Shown: positions 50,421 to 60,356 of the stretch, piece after piece
How the letters are laid out: every line of letters begins with the position of its first letter
Numbering within the stretch: the first letter of the stretch is position 1
Assembly (NCBI RefSeq): GCF_015832195.1
Contig: NC_052021.1
Span: 2,666,001 to 2,730,000, forward strand
Direction: 5' to 3'
DNA from: Motacilla alba alba
Lineage: Eukaryota; Chordata; Aves; Passeriformes; Motacillidae
Length of the DNA: 64,000 nucleotides
Program-made: the position numbers and the translations under genes
Notes under the pieces: generated by a model
Database searches by the model: none
Told to the model about the DNA's origin: nothing
The model's input: only the letters and a program-made list of their open reading frames with translations

Positions 50421-50798
50421 GAGGATTTTTTTTTTCCCCACCATGAGCTCACCCACACAATGGAGATTTCGCATTTTAACCCTTCAGCCCCTCCCAAAGT
50501 TTTGTCTGTGGACTCCTTCTTCGCTGTCCAGTGATGGAGTTTTACTTCCTTAAATCTTGATTGGAGGTCAGATGTTGCCATAATAACAAACCAAATGTCC
50601 TCCCAAATATCCCAAACCCAGGCCACCCCCTGATAACAGCACAAGGGGGGTAAAACAGAACTATAAACTATAAAACTTCTCCTAACAGATATACACACCA
50701 TATTTGCCTTTTAATTGTGAGAGTCAACCACGGCATTGCCCATCCATCACACAACCCCCTCCATCCCACTCCTCCTCCTCCTTGAGCCCCAGGTTAAG

Positions 50799-51415
50799 TG
50801 TGAAAAACGCCGATCACTTGTTTTTAGAATTTTAAAAGTTTAATAGCAATAAAATGGTTATAAAATTAGTAATATAATTAGAGTAATAAAAAATTTGGAC
50901 AATTACGATTAGGACAATACAACACAATAAGAACAAAGAGTTATGGACAGTCCAGGTACCTCTTTCTGGGCAAAATAAGCTCAAAAAAGGACCCACGTTA
51001 ACAGAGGATTAACCCTTACAAGCAACAGCCTGCTGCATATTCATACACCTCATCCATGATGCATCAATTCCATTCAAACCAAGGATTCTGTCTGGGCAGT
51101 GTCAGCTTCTTCCTCTGAATCCTGACGGCGTCTGCAGGGCTGAGCGAGGCGGGAAGAAGTTCGTTTCTTCTGATAATGGAGCAATAAATTCTCTTTCTCT
51201 GAAAGATTGAGGTGTCCTGTGGCTGCTGTCTGGTGCGAGTACCTCATTCCTTTCTTTAAAAAAATATCCCACATACATAGCTTCTATTTTAACATTATGT
51301 TATAACCTAAAACTATACTTGAGAAAATTAATACAGCATAACTTTCCAACAAAACACACATCATATTCATTTTAATATTTGCGAAAAGCCAATCGTAAAA
51401 CACGCATTTTTCTCG
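50799..51415 (-). mobile_element. Solo LTR, family A copy 2, next to the PCBD1 CpG island
   Basis: Reverse-complement homologue of the LTR at 45047-45689 along its whole length, with scattered substitutions and small indels. One end is TGTGAA at 50799; the other is degenerate (TTTTTCTCG in place of TTTTTCACA). Possible target duplication TTAAG/TTCAG (4 of 5 matches). It ends about 285 bp before the PCBD1 ATG, exactly where the CpG island starts, and carries a GCCAATC box at 51388-51394. Confidence 0.85.
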
Positions 51416-51629
51416 TTCAGGGAGCGACCCGCAGGAGAGGGGGCAAAACCCATCGCGGCTTCATCATGCAGGCTCCCGAGAGCCCCTGCCCGGCCATACC
51501 CCGAGCCCCTGAGGCCCCGCAGGCAGGTGGCCAGTGCTGGGCAGGCTCTGCTGGCCGTGGGTGGGCCGGGTGGCCTCGCCACGCCTCCGCCGTCCCGGAG
51601 CAGCCGCGGCCCCGGCGGGACCCGGCGGG

Positions 51630-51685
51630 AGCGGAGCATCACCGGGCGGGCACGGAGCATCACCGGGCGGGAGCGGAGCGCACCG
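51630..51685. repeat. 21-bp GC-rich tandem repeat immediately upstream of PCBD1 ATG
   Basis: Two adjacent 21-bp units (51630-51650 and 51651-51671) differ at the first three positions and share the core GGAGCATCACCGGGCGGG. A partial third unit follows (51672-51685). The array ends 15 bp before the ATG, so it probably lies in the 5' UTR or core promoter. Confidence 0.85.
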
Positions 51686-51700
51686 AGGGAGCCGCGGGCC

Positions 51701-51703
51701 ATG
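51701..51703 (+). CDS. PCBD1: PCBD1 coding exon 1 (initiator Met only)
   Basis: The coding part of exon 1 is only the ATG, followed at once by a consensus GTAAGT donor at 51704. The 5' UTR lies upstream in the CpG island; its start cannot be fixed from sequence. Intron 1 is 2,971 bp (51704-54674) and contains two sense-orientation CR1 fragments and a 30-base A tract. Confidence 0.9.
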
Positions 51704-53560
51704 GTAAGTGGCTGCTGGGCGAGCAGGTTTTGCCTTGTGGCAGGCAGGAATGCCCAGCGGCAGCTCGGGGCTGCGAGGAGCGGCGGCAGGAAGGGGAAGC
51801 AGCGCAGCGCTGGGGTTAATCAGTAACGCGCGGCTCCGCCGGCTGCCGCTGCCTTTCCAAAGGCTGGATCGCTCCCCTTCCTCTGCAGGGGGAGGGAAAG
51901 GATCCCCCAGCAAGGACCCCCGCACGCATTCTGTAGGGCAGGGACGACCCCCAGGTGTGCTCCGTCTGCACAGCCCCGCAAGGCGCCCGCTGGAAATAAT
52001 CGGCTTTTGCGCCGCAGCAAAAGAGCCCTGTGGGCCTTGTGGAATACGGCATTCCTGCCCTGCCCGCCCAGGGCTGCCCCTGTGCCTTCTCCTAGGTGGA
52101 AATTCTGCCTTTCATTAAGGAAAAACTCTTCCCGGGGATGGTGGGCAGGCCCTGGCACAGGGTGCCCAGAGAAGCTGGGGCTGTTCAATCCCTGGCAGTG
52201 CCCAAAGCCAGGTTGGACAGGGCTTGGAGCAACCTGGGATAGTGGAAGGTGTCCCTGCCCATCCCACTGGATGGGCTTTAAGGTCCCTTCCCACCCAAAC
52301 CATTCCATGATTCTTTAAAAGGGAAGATTTTAGAGCAAAGAGGGTTCGGATTCTCCCAGTTTCCCTTGCTGGTTCCTTTCCCTCAGTTGCACAATGCATC
52401 TGCTTGGTTCCCTGCTGGCAAAAAAAATCCCAAAAATTGAAATCCCAACCTTTTGGCAGTTGAGAACCAGCAGAAGAAAACGAAATAAATTCATTTCCCT
52501 AACGAGAAGAGTGTGTTTTTAAGGAGTGAGAGCCCATGAAAGCATTACCATGGCATCCTGACAAGACCAGCAGGCTGGCCGATGTCCTGGGGTGGAGAAG
52601 GATGGATGGAGCAGGATGGAGGGCAGGGAGTGCTCCAGGCAGCGGGTTTGCCCTCTGACACAGCCAGAGGAGTTGGCTCTGTGTGCTCTGGGTGCCAAAC
52701 CCCAGCCTGGCCATGCCTCCCGCTGCTGCTGGGAGGAGCTGGGCTGGAAAAAGCCCCGGGGGCGTCCTCCCACAGAGTCACAGCGGAGAAAGAGGACAAT
52801 TAGACCACGTCCCTTTGTTGCTCTGCCCGGGGAAGGCTGGTTTGGAACCCAGCCCCCTGCATCCATACCCCTCTGCGCCAAGCTACAGCTCCAGCTTTTC
52901 CCTTTCCTCTCCTCAGGTTTCAAGCCGCTGGTCCCAAATGCTGGTGCAGCCCCTGCCCTGCTGCCATCAGAGCGCCCGCGGGTGGCTCCCTGCCAGCAGA
53001 GCCATCCTCTGTCCCCACCTGATCCAGTTGCTAAGCTACCTGTGCCCGGCTTATCGCTCCATCAGCAGGGAAGGGCAGCGGCTCCGGGTTTATTGAGCTC
53101 ACTCGTGTTTGCTCACTGCCTTCCCTCCCAGCGCAGCCTTGACATTTGGGGGGTGGGGAGGGGGTGGCAGAGCCAGGGTTGCCAGGGGGTCATCCAAAAC
53201 ATGCAGAGGCATGGAACACCCTCCCCCAAAATCCTGCAGCTGCAATGCCAGGGGCCAGGAAGCATCCCGCCCCCAGTGACACTCTGGCACTCTCCATTCC
53301 GTGCAGTCTAAGGGCAGGGATACACAGACAGGTAGGCACCCACACAGCCACAGGAATGGGGCATCATCTCTCCAGTCTTCCCCAAAACATGCAAGACCCA
53401 CCCACAAAAAACCATCAGCTTCACAGCTGGTTCTTTGGTTTTGTGCAGCCTGTGAGCAGGGAAAGCACAGGAGAGGATGATTTGCCTCAGTTGCCCAATG
53501 CCAGTTCTGAGCATTGATGCCCAAGCAAAGCATCTCAAGGGGCTGCTGATCAAATACCCA

Positions 53561-53593
<33 letters not shown>

Positions 53594-55818
53594 GGGCCAG
53601 ATTTGTCAAGACTCATATCCAACTTGCCACACTTGGCTCTACAGCACATAAAGGAAAATAAATTGCAAGGAGCTCTTTGTCATCACCAGCTGGAAAGGTC
53701 AACTCACCCAAACCTGCCAGAGCTCAAGGAGTGTTTGGACAATGCTCTCAGGCACACGGTGAGGTTCTTGGGGCTGTCCTGTGCAGGGCCAGGAGCTGGA
53801 GTTTGATGATCCTCGTGGGTCCCTTCCAACTCAGAGCAATCTGTGATTCTGTGAAAGAATTTTAATTGCCAGAACATGACATTTCAGAGAGCAGTGCCCC
53901 TTTGCACTCGCTCCTGCCTTCCCCACTGCGCCAGAACAGAGCTGGCTCAGGCAGCCCCCATCCCCAAGAGTTTCATTTTAGTTTCATCTCTGCCTATAAA
54001 CAGTCCTCAAAGCCAAGAACTGCTGCTTCCCCACTGCCACCTCTTAAAAACTAAGTACCAGCAGCTCTGCCCGGGGCAGAGCTCAACCACAATCCCTCCC
54101 TCTGCCCTTTGTTCCTCACAGGCAGAAACAGCCTCTTAAAATCCATTGTAATGTAAAGGAGAGGGGGGGGAAAGGAGCTGAACTGCAGCTTAGTGTGACT
54201 CATCTCTGATCCACACCACTTCCTTCTCCTCAAAAGCAGGCTCCCAATAAATGAATAAATATACAAATAAATAAATAAATAAATAAGCTCTGCTGCTTCA
54301 GGAGCCCTAAAGCAACTCTCAGGTCTAGAAATGATCGCAAGAGCTTCTGCTTTTTAAGTTTTTGATTTTTTTTTTCCCCAGAAGATTATATGTAAAAGAA
54401 AATGTATTTTGGAGTTTAACTTCACACAGCTATCATTTCTTAGTACCTCAGGCACTGTGGGAGGTGTTGCAGGTGAGAGGACAGAAGGGACCAGCTGGGC
54501 TTCGTTGGTACACGCAGGATGTATTCCAGGCAGAGTGCAGAGGACATGGATGTTCCAACCCTCCCACCCAGCTGCAACTCCCCGACCCATGGGACGCCTC
54601 CTTGCTCTCAACATCTGCTTCATCCCACTGCTGCCACACTGACCTGCTCCTCTTCCCCTTCCTTCCCTTTCCAGGCGGGCAAAGCCCACAGGCTGAGCTC
54701 GGAGGAGAGGGAGCAGCTGCTGCCAAACCTGCGAGCCGTGGGGTGGAACGAGGTGGAAGGCAGAGATGCCATCTTCAAAGAGTTCCACTTCAAGGACTTC
54801 AACCGGGTACGAGCCCAGGGACACGGAGTTCTGCAGACTGGGAGGCCCCTCTGCAAAGCTCAGCCAAAGAAAGCCCTCGGTGTCTCTCCTGAAATTGAAT
54901 GGCTGAGCAAAATAACCTCCCCAAGACACCAAAGGGCTCGACCCAGCACAGAGTTTGTCTGGGAAACGCTCCTCAGGAAGAGGAAAACCCATAGAAGACT
55001 CCCAGAATAGCCCAGGCCTTGCATTTGGTTGGGTTACGTAGACACAGGCAGTGTAAAATTAATAGCAATGGGGGTGAAAACCAAGATGTTGCAGGGTAAA
55101 TGAGTTAACTTTCCTTCTTACCCTGCAGGCCTTTGGCTTCATGACCAGAGTGGCTCTACAGGCAGAAAAACTGGATCACCATCCCGAGTGGTTCAACGTG
55201 TACAATAAGGTGAGGAACACCATGGTGGGGACAAAGCAGAGCACTTCAGGGAGCAGCTCCCTTTTCTGAGGGATAAAACGGGAGCAGCAAGTGCTGTTCT
55301 CATCAGCAGGACCTCTTCCCTCAGATGCTATTCCCCTATCACAGCCAGCCTTCAGCTACCACAGATGCTTTCCTCCTCCTTTTATCCCGTCCAGCTGAGC
55401 AGTAGCTGCCAAAGGCTGGCCACCAGCATTGCTTTCTAAAATCTGTATCAAGCAGCAGCCACAGGAAAAGCTTCTGGGGGTAAGAGCGAGTTGAAAACGG
55501 GCACAGGTGGCTGCTGTGACCTAGGCAGGGGTGGCAGTGACAGCTTGTGGCCAGCATGAGCTGTAGGAAGGAGAGAAACCGGGCAAAGTGCCAGAGCACC
55601 TCTGCCACCGCAGGGAATTTTGCAAACGAGTTTGGAGCTACTGTCTCATCAGATGCAGCACCGAGGAGAGCAGCCCTGCTGCTTCTGTCTGCAACTCCGG
55701 GCCTGTCTGTCTGCCTTAGGTTCACATCACCTTGAGCACCCACGACTGCGGGGGTTTGTCGGAGCGAGACATCAACCTGGCCAGCTTCATCGAGCAGGTG
55801 GCAGCTTCCCTCTCCTGA
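51701..55818 (+). CDS. PCBD1: PCBD1, pterin-4a-carbinolamine dehydratase / DCoH (complete, 4 coding exons)
   Basis: Known role: dehydrates 4a-hydroxytetrahydrobiopterin during tetrahydrobiopterin recycling after phenylalanine hydroxylation, and binds HNF1 as its dimerisation cofactor (cytosol and nucleus). Seen: coding exons 51701-51703, 54675-54806, 55129-55209 and 55720-55818 join in frame to 104 residues, the usual vertebrate length. All introns are GT-AG, phase 0. The product begins [15 protein letters not shown] and contains [13 protein letters not shown] and [17 protein letters not shown]. Active-site histidines are present at residues 62, 63 and 80 (61, 62 and 79 without Met). The start is the ATG at 51701, directly abutting a GTAAGT donor, so exon 1 codes only Met, as in mammals. 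TGA stop at 55816. It is convergent with SGPL1 downstream. I see no frameshift or lost key residue. PCBD2 is the main alternative, but the DHHPEW context and the SGPL1 neighbour favour PCBD1. Confidence 0.97.
52120..52315 (+). mobile_element. CR1 LINE 3' fragment in PCBD1 intron 1
   Basis: CAGGCCCTGGCACAGGGTGC, then CCAGAGAAGCTGGGG, ending AACCATTCCATGATTCTT. Sense with respect to PCBD1. Confidence 0.9.
52316..52450 (+). repeat. Non-CR1 repeat adjoining CR1 3' end, copy 2
   Basis: Same ~130-bp segment as 36346-36475, in the same position and orientation relative to a CR1 3' end. Confidence 0.8.
53562..53591 (+). repeat. A30 homopolymer in PCBD1 intron 1
   Basis: Uninterrupted run of 30 A. 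CR1 elements do not end in poly(A), so this could be a slippage tract or the tail of an unrecognised retrocopy. The upstream DNA shows no processed gene that I recognise. Confidence 0.9.
53712..53855 (+). mobile_element. CR1 LINE 3' fragment in PCBD1 intron 1
   Basis: AGAGCTCAAGGAGTGTTTGG, then TTGATGATCCTCGTGGGTCC, ending AATCTGTGATTCTGTG. Sense to PCBD1. Confidence 0.85.
54246..54287. repeat. (AATA)n microsatellite in PCBD1 intron 1
   Basis: AATAAATGAATAAATATACA then a pure (AATA) run. It contains AATAAA hexamers that could act as intronic poly(A) sites. Confidence 0.9.
54675..54806 (+). CDS. PCBD1: PCBD1 coding exon 2
   Basis: 132 bp encoding residues 2-45, from [12 protein letters not shown] to FHFKDFNR. 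The acceptor is a pyrimidine-rich tract ending CCAG at 54674; the donor is GTACGA at 54807. Phase 0 at both ends. Intron 2 is 322 bp. Confidence 0.97.
55129..55209 (+). CDS. PCBD1: PCBD1 coding exon 3 (catalytic HH motif)
   Basis: 81 bp encoding residues 46-72, from [14 protein letters not shown] to WFNVYNK. It carries the His62-His63-Pro-Glu-Trp active-site motif. Acceptor CCCTGCAG ends at 55128; donor GTGAGG at 55210. Intron 3 is 510 bp. Confidence 0.97.
55720..55818 (+). CDS. PCBD1: PCBD1 coding exon 4 and stop
   Basis: 99 bp including the TGA stop, encoding residues 73-104 ([12 protein letters not shown] to EQVAASLS). It supplies the third active-site histidine, His80. Acceptor TGCCTTAG ends at 55719. 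The exon continues into a 3' UTR of about 1 kb. Confidence 0.97.
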   Translation, partial: VHITLSTHDCGGLSERDINLASFIEQVAASLS

Positions 55819-56088
55819 GCAGGGATCCACGCACCCAAAAACCCCACTGTGCCACTGTGTCCTGCCTCGACGGCTGCACCCAGAGCCTCTTCCCGCTTCC
55901 CAGCTAGATCCTGGATCCAGACAGCCCCACACCTCGCCGGCCGCCCCAGCGCAGCTCAGATGGATGGAGGCACTTCTCCGGGTGCCTGTGTCCATCTCTG
56001 ATTTTCCACATTCCATCCTTAAACCCTTCCTTAGCCGTGTGATCCCACACCCCCACCTGCTGAGCCTCTGACCAGGAGTCAGTCATAT

Positions 56089-56540
56089 CACAGAGTCACG
56101 GGATGGTTTGGGTTGGAAGGGACCTTAACGATCCCCTTGTTCCGCCCCCTGCCATGGCCAGGGACACCTTCCACCATCCCAGGCTGCTCCAAGCCCCGTC
56201 CAACCTGGCCTTGGACACTGCCAGGAATCCAGGGGCAGCCACAGCTTCTCTGGGCACCCTGTGCCACTCTCACAGGGAAGAATTTCTTTCCAATATCCCA
56301 TCCAAACCTATTCTGTGTGAATCCGTTTCCCCTTGTCCTGTCACTACATGCTCTTGTAAAAAGTCCTTCTCCGTGTTTCTTGTCAGTTCCTTCAGGCACT
56401 GGAAGGCTGCAACGAGGTCACCCCAAAGCTTCTCCTCTCTGGGCTGAACAATCCCAACCCTTTCCTCATAGCAGAGCTGCTCCATCCCTCTGATCATCTT
56501 GGTACCTCCCCTGGACGCGCTCCAACAGGTCGATGTCCTT
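56089..56540 (-). mobile_element. CR1 LINE 3' fragment in PCBD1 3' UTR
   Basis: Antisense to PCBD1: CACAGAGTCACGGGATGGTT, CTTCTCTGGGCACCCTGTGC, CCCCTTGTCCTGTCACTAC and CTCTCTGGGCTGAACAATCC. About 450 bp, between the stop codon and the candidate poly(A) signal. Confidence 0.9.
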
Positions 56541-56802
56541 CCAGAGTCCAGTTACACCACTGTGCCAGTAAATCTGTCCAGAGCCTGCCCCCATCCTGCC
56601 CCTGTTGCTGCTCCTTACCTCCTGGAATGTGCTTTCTGCCTAAAACCCGTTTTGTGACCCCTTTGGCTCCTCTGTGGCCAAGCAGCAAGGTGCTGTGCAG
56701 TTTGTCATTGCTGTAACCCCTCTCCAGCAGTATTGCATCAGGCACATGGTCTCAGCCCGACTGGAGCCAGCCTTTCCTAGGATACCAACTGAAAATGTTT
56801 AC

Positions 56803-56808
56803 AATAAA
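56803..56808 (+). terminator. PCBD1: Candidate PCBD1 poly(A) signal AATAAA
   Basis: A canonical hexamer about 985 bp after the stop and the first AATAAA on the + strand in this interval. A T-rich and GT-containing stretch follows. Not supported by transcript data. Confidence 0.5.
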
Positions 56809-57689
56809 CAGCTCATTTAACCTGGTGGCTCTTGGCAAAGAGGCCCTCACTGACCAGATGACACCAACAGGTTTCCCCAAGGGCAGGCACTGCCCTCAAG
56901 AAGGTGCTGCTGCCACAAAAAAGCTTCACACAGAAATGGCAGGAGCCTTCCCCTCAGAGTGACTGGGGTCTGAACGACTGAGAGAGGATCAAAGCCAGGG
57001 CAGGTAAAAACTGCTTGTGTGAAATCACAGCTGTGCCACAGCCCGGGCACAAACACAGGATGACCAAAAGGCACAAAAGCAGCATGGCACCAGGGCAGGG
57101 GCTGATTAGGGTGGAACACTTCCCGAAATGAGGTTGTGGGTGGATTTGGTGATGCAGGATCTTCACTGGTACAATGAACAATTTCATGTGAAAGCAACAG
57201 CATTTGATTTTAGCACCACAGTCTGGGGAAAAACACTACAAACACCCAGTTCAAGTCTTTTTTTCTTCTCTTTTTTGACTCTTTTAAGTTCTACAAAGTA
57301 TTAATAGAAAATCCATTGCTCTTTTAACTTCCAGCATCCTTGAACATCACGCACGAGATGCAGACACAGACACCACCTTCATTTTGACAGAAGGACAGAG
57401 CAGCCCTCAGGCAGAGTTAGTAAGATTCACAAACCATCCTGCCTGCCACAGACCAGGCTGTGCATGAGCAAATTCCAGGAACAACAGGTCCACATTCATT
57501 CAAACAAGCACTGAAGCAGAAAAATAAGAGCTCAGGGAGCCTAGATAGCTAAATACACCATTTTAATACAAACCAGGCCCATTTTCACCAGCTCTCCAGC
57601 TATTCCAGCCTCCAGTTCGCCCAGGGGCAAATCAGAGCAATGCAGAAAACTGCCATCAGATCAACTCATCCCATTTGTCCATTAAAAAG

Positions 57690-60356
57690 TCCTCGTGGAT
57701 TTATTGGGCAAGGTATTATTGTGTTGTACGCAACCCTTCCGCTCCCCTCTCCCCCAAATCATCAGAAAAGTGCAGATGAAATCCATGGCATGAAGACACA
57801 CATCTCTTCTTGGTCCATCCCATTGGATATTCTTCATTCTAGTACCTAAGAACAGGTGAATCCCTTGGGAGTGCTTTGTACAAGCAATACATTTGAGTGT
57901 CCTGCTTGGAGAACCAGGGAATCCTGCAGGAATTAACAGTGGCAAGGATCCCTCCGGGTCTAAAAGTACCGTCCAGTTTCAGATCATAATCCAGTCCATC
58001 CAATTCTTCTCTTTTTTGTCTTTAAAACAATCACACAGCCTGTAAATCTGTTTTTTCCAGGACCATTTGGCATGATAAAGTAGATGCAGATTACACGTTA
58101 GGTGACAAGGATGAATAAAAACTACACACCAGGGAATTACAGTGGCCTACTCCTGACCACAGGATTACATTTACAGTACAGGACAAATACACATGGAACG
58201 ATTAAACCCACAAATATTATTAATAAGCAAAGCCCAGAATAGAATACACTTGACTTACAAATAACATCTTCAAATACATCCAAAAATGTGAAATGGAGCA
58301 CTGATCTGTTAGATCCACCTACCTCCTGGGAGGAAAATGCAACCAGGGAAGGAAGAGAAGGGAGTCTCACTCTCCTTCAGCCCACCCCAATCCACCCCTT
58401 CTTTCTTTTAAAGCAGAAACAAAAAGAGTACCTCCCTTTTTTTTCTTTTTTGTTTTGTTAAATCTTCGGTTCCAAAGAGAACCATCACAGTAGCCAGACA
58501 CTGAAGACTGTCTCCAAACTCAGAGATACAGTAATGGTCACATTGGCAAGACCTTGAGAGAATAAACAGGTCCAATACAAACTGCCAGAGCTGATATCAC
58601 CACCAAGAGACCCTCAGGCAATTCAGTGATTTCAAAAGGGCTCAGAGACTTGCATGAAGTCATCAAGCTCAGGGCACGTGGCCAAAATGCTTGTGTCTCC
58701 TAGCACAGGGAATAAAGCAGTTGGAAAGCCAGGATCCTTCCCACAATGGCTGAGCTGCTTTGTGCAGGAGCTGGTCAGTGACCTCCTCACTCCTTAAAAT
58801 TCCTGTGCTTCAGCCAGGGTCAGCTTCAGGCTAACAGGAGCAGAGAGATGCCTTCAGATGCCCTGCACAGGACTGTGCAGACACGGCATGCACCCACGTG
58901 TGGGATTCTGCCTGGGAAACTCTGCTCCACCATGCAAAAAGCTGAGAGGAAACATGGGAAAGCCCTGCAGGAGTAACTCCAAGGCTACCTGAGAGATTCT
59001 GGCTTATCCTTGAGGCCACAAGACTGCGCTGGGAAAACTCTCTCACCCTAAAAACAGCGGGGAAAAATAGGAAGGCTGAGCCACGTGCCCAAGGCTGGAA
59101 CAGCTCTGACTTGCTGCATCTTCTCCCAGCATCTTTGTAATACTGTGAAGGGACTTGGCTCATTACAACTACTATCCTACCTAACAGGCAAGGGTGCTTC
59201 CTCTGAGGCCAGCCTGCCTTTGAGGTTTGTTTTCAGAATTAGTACCATGAAGAAACGACCACAACCAAGGTCACGGTCAAACAGCTGAACCCTCCAACCC
59301 TCCCTGGCCTGCCATAAAAAAAAAAAAAGCCAGAGAAGCATCAAGGCACAATGGTGAATGCCCTTTTGAGAATGTGCCTTAAAAGAATCAGTGCAAAGAG
59401 CTGAGATTACTGCTATTACAAAAGTCACCTTTCTGATAGTAAAAGACCGTGGTAAAAAAAACCGTCTGCGCACGACGTCCCTGGCTGTGACACGGGCCAG
59501 GGCCTGGCTGGCTCTGCTACAGCAGCGCGAGGGGACAGTGTAAAACCTTCACGTTCTGAACAGTGAAATGAGCTTTGCACCTCCCTCCCGATTTGTGCAA
59601 GGGGAAACAGCACTCCTGGGTGGTCAAAGCGTGTCTTCTGCAAGAGGCAGGGGAGCAGAACAGCCACGATGTACCCGGGGTTCTCAGTACCTTCCGCTTC
59701 CTCTCCCTATGCCTCCTGCTTGGTTTCTATTTCTGCAGAAAAGGATGTTGTGTTGGTTTTTTTCTCCCCCTCAGCAGATATTGATTGCAGTCTCGCTCAG
59801 ATTTCAAAGGGAGGCCACGACTACCTTCCCTCTGCCAGTTTATCAGCTCTGCATTACACAGCTGTAAGGCTCCCAGCACGGTCTGTTAAACGCAGCAGCT
59901 CACAGCAATACTCAAGAGAAAACAGAATTTCCAATTTACTGGCTGCCATTAACTTCCAGGAAGACTGGAGCCGTGGAACACAATGTGAGAACTCAAATGT
60001 AACACTTGGCTGGACACTGGCTGAGTACCAGGTCTGAGGAGGAGAAACAATACGGAATGAAGGGGCACGCAGAATACCTGAGGAATTCGGAGCTGTGGAA
60101 TGGACATTCAATTCACCATCAACAGCCATGATGAAAACAGGCAGGGGGGAGGGAGGAAAAGCCCTAAAACTGAAATTGGGCATGAAAACAATGCAGATTT
60201 CAGAACAGACTAAGACAGGGAAGGAATTCTTCCAGATCAAGCCACCCTCAGACCTGCAATTGTAGGAACAAAGGAACTGCAGTCTCTTTCTTTCCCTAGG
60301 AAACCTTTGGAACCACCCCAGTGCTGGCTGGCAAGGCACAGATTGTTGCACTACAG
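57690..60356 (-). other. SGPL1: SGPL1 probable 3' UTR
   Basis: Unique sequence following the SGPL1 stop on the - strand, without recognisable CR1 or LTR insertions. The end is set by the candidate AATAAA at 57705-57700, giving about 2.65 kb. Long SGPL1 3' UTRs are known in mammals. The UTR may extend further, for example to the ATTAAA at 57568-57563. Confidence 0.5.
57700..57705 (-). terminator. SGPL1: Candidate SGPL1 poly(A) signal AATAAA
   Basis: TTTATT on the + strand, so AATAAA in the SGPL1 sense. An alternative ATTAAA lies at 57563-57568. If the first is used, the PCBD1 and SGPL1 transcript ends are roughly 0.9 kb apart. Confidence 0.4.

Larger units (their letters stand above)
45933..50798. 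other. Interval between the inverted LTR pair; no gene recognised
   Basis: Holds two antisense CR1 fragments, the (TA)24 tract and the CpG-dense patch at 50 kb. Open frames up to 285 codons on - (45653-46510) overlap the LTR/CR1 junction and are artefacts. Confidence 0.5.
51416..51830 (+). promoter_or_regulatory. PCBD1: PCBD1 CpG-island promoter and 5' UTR region
   Basis: The sequence changes abruptly from AT-rich LTR to GC-rich, CpG-dense DNA at about 51,416 and stays so to about 51,830, spanning the PCBD1 ATG and the start of intron 1. I see no TATA box at a sensible distance, consistent with a TATA-less housekeeping promoter. A 21-bp GC-rich repeat sits just before the ATG. The transcription start is not determinable without 5' transcript data. 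Confidence 0.75.
55819..56825 (+). other. PCBD1: PCBD1 probable 3' UTR
   Basis: Sequence from the PCBD1 stop to the first good poly(A) signal, AATAAA at 56803-56808. Nearly half is an antisense CR1 fragment (56089-56540). The cleavage site is inferred; an earlier non-canonical site is possible. Confidence 0.55.
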
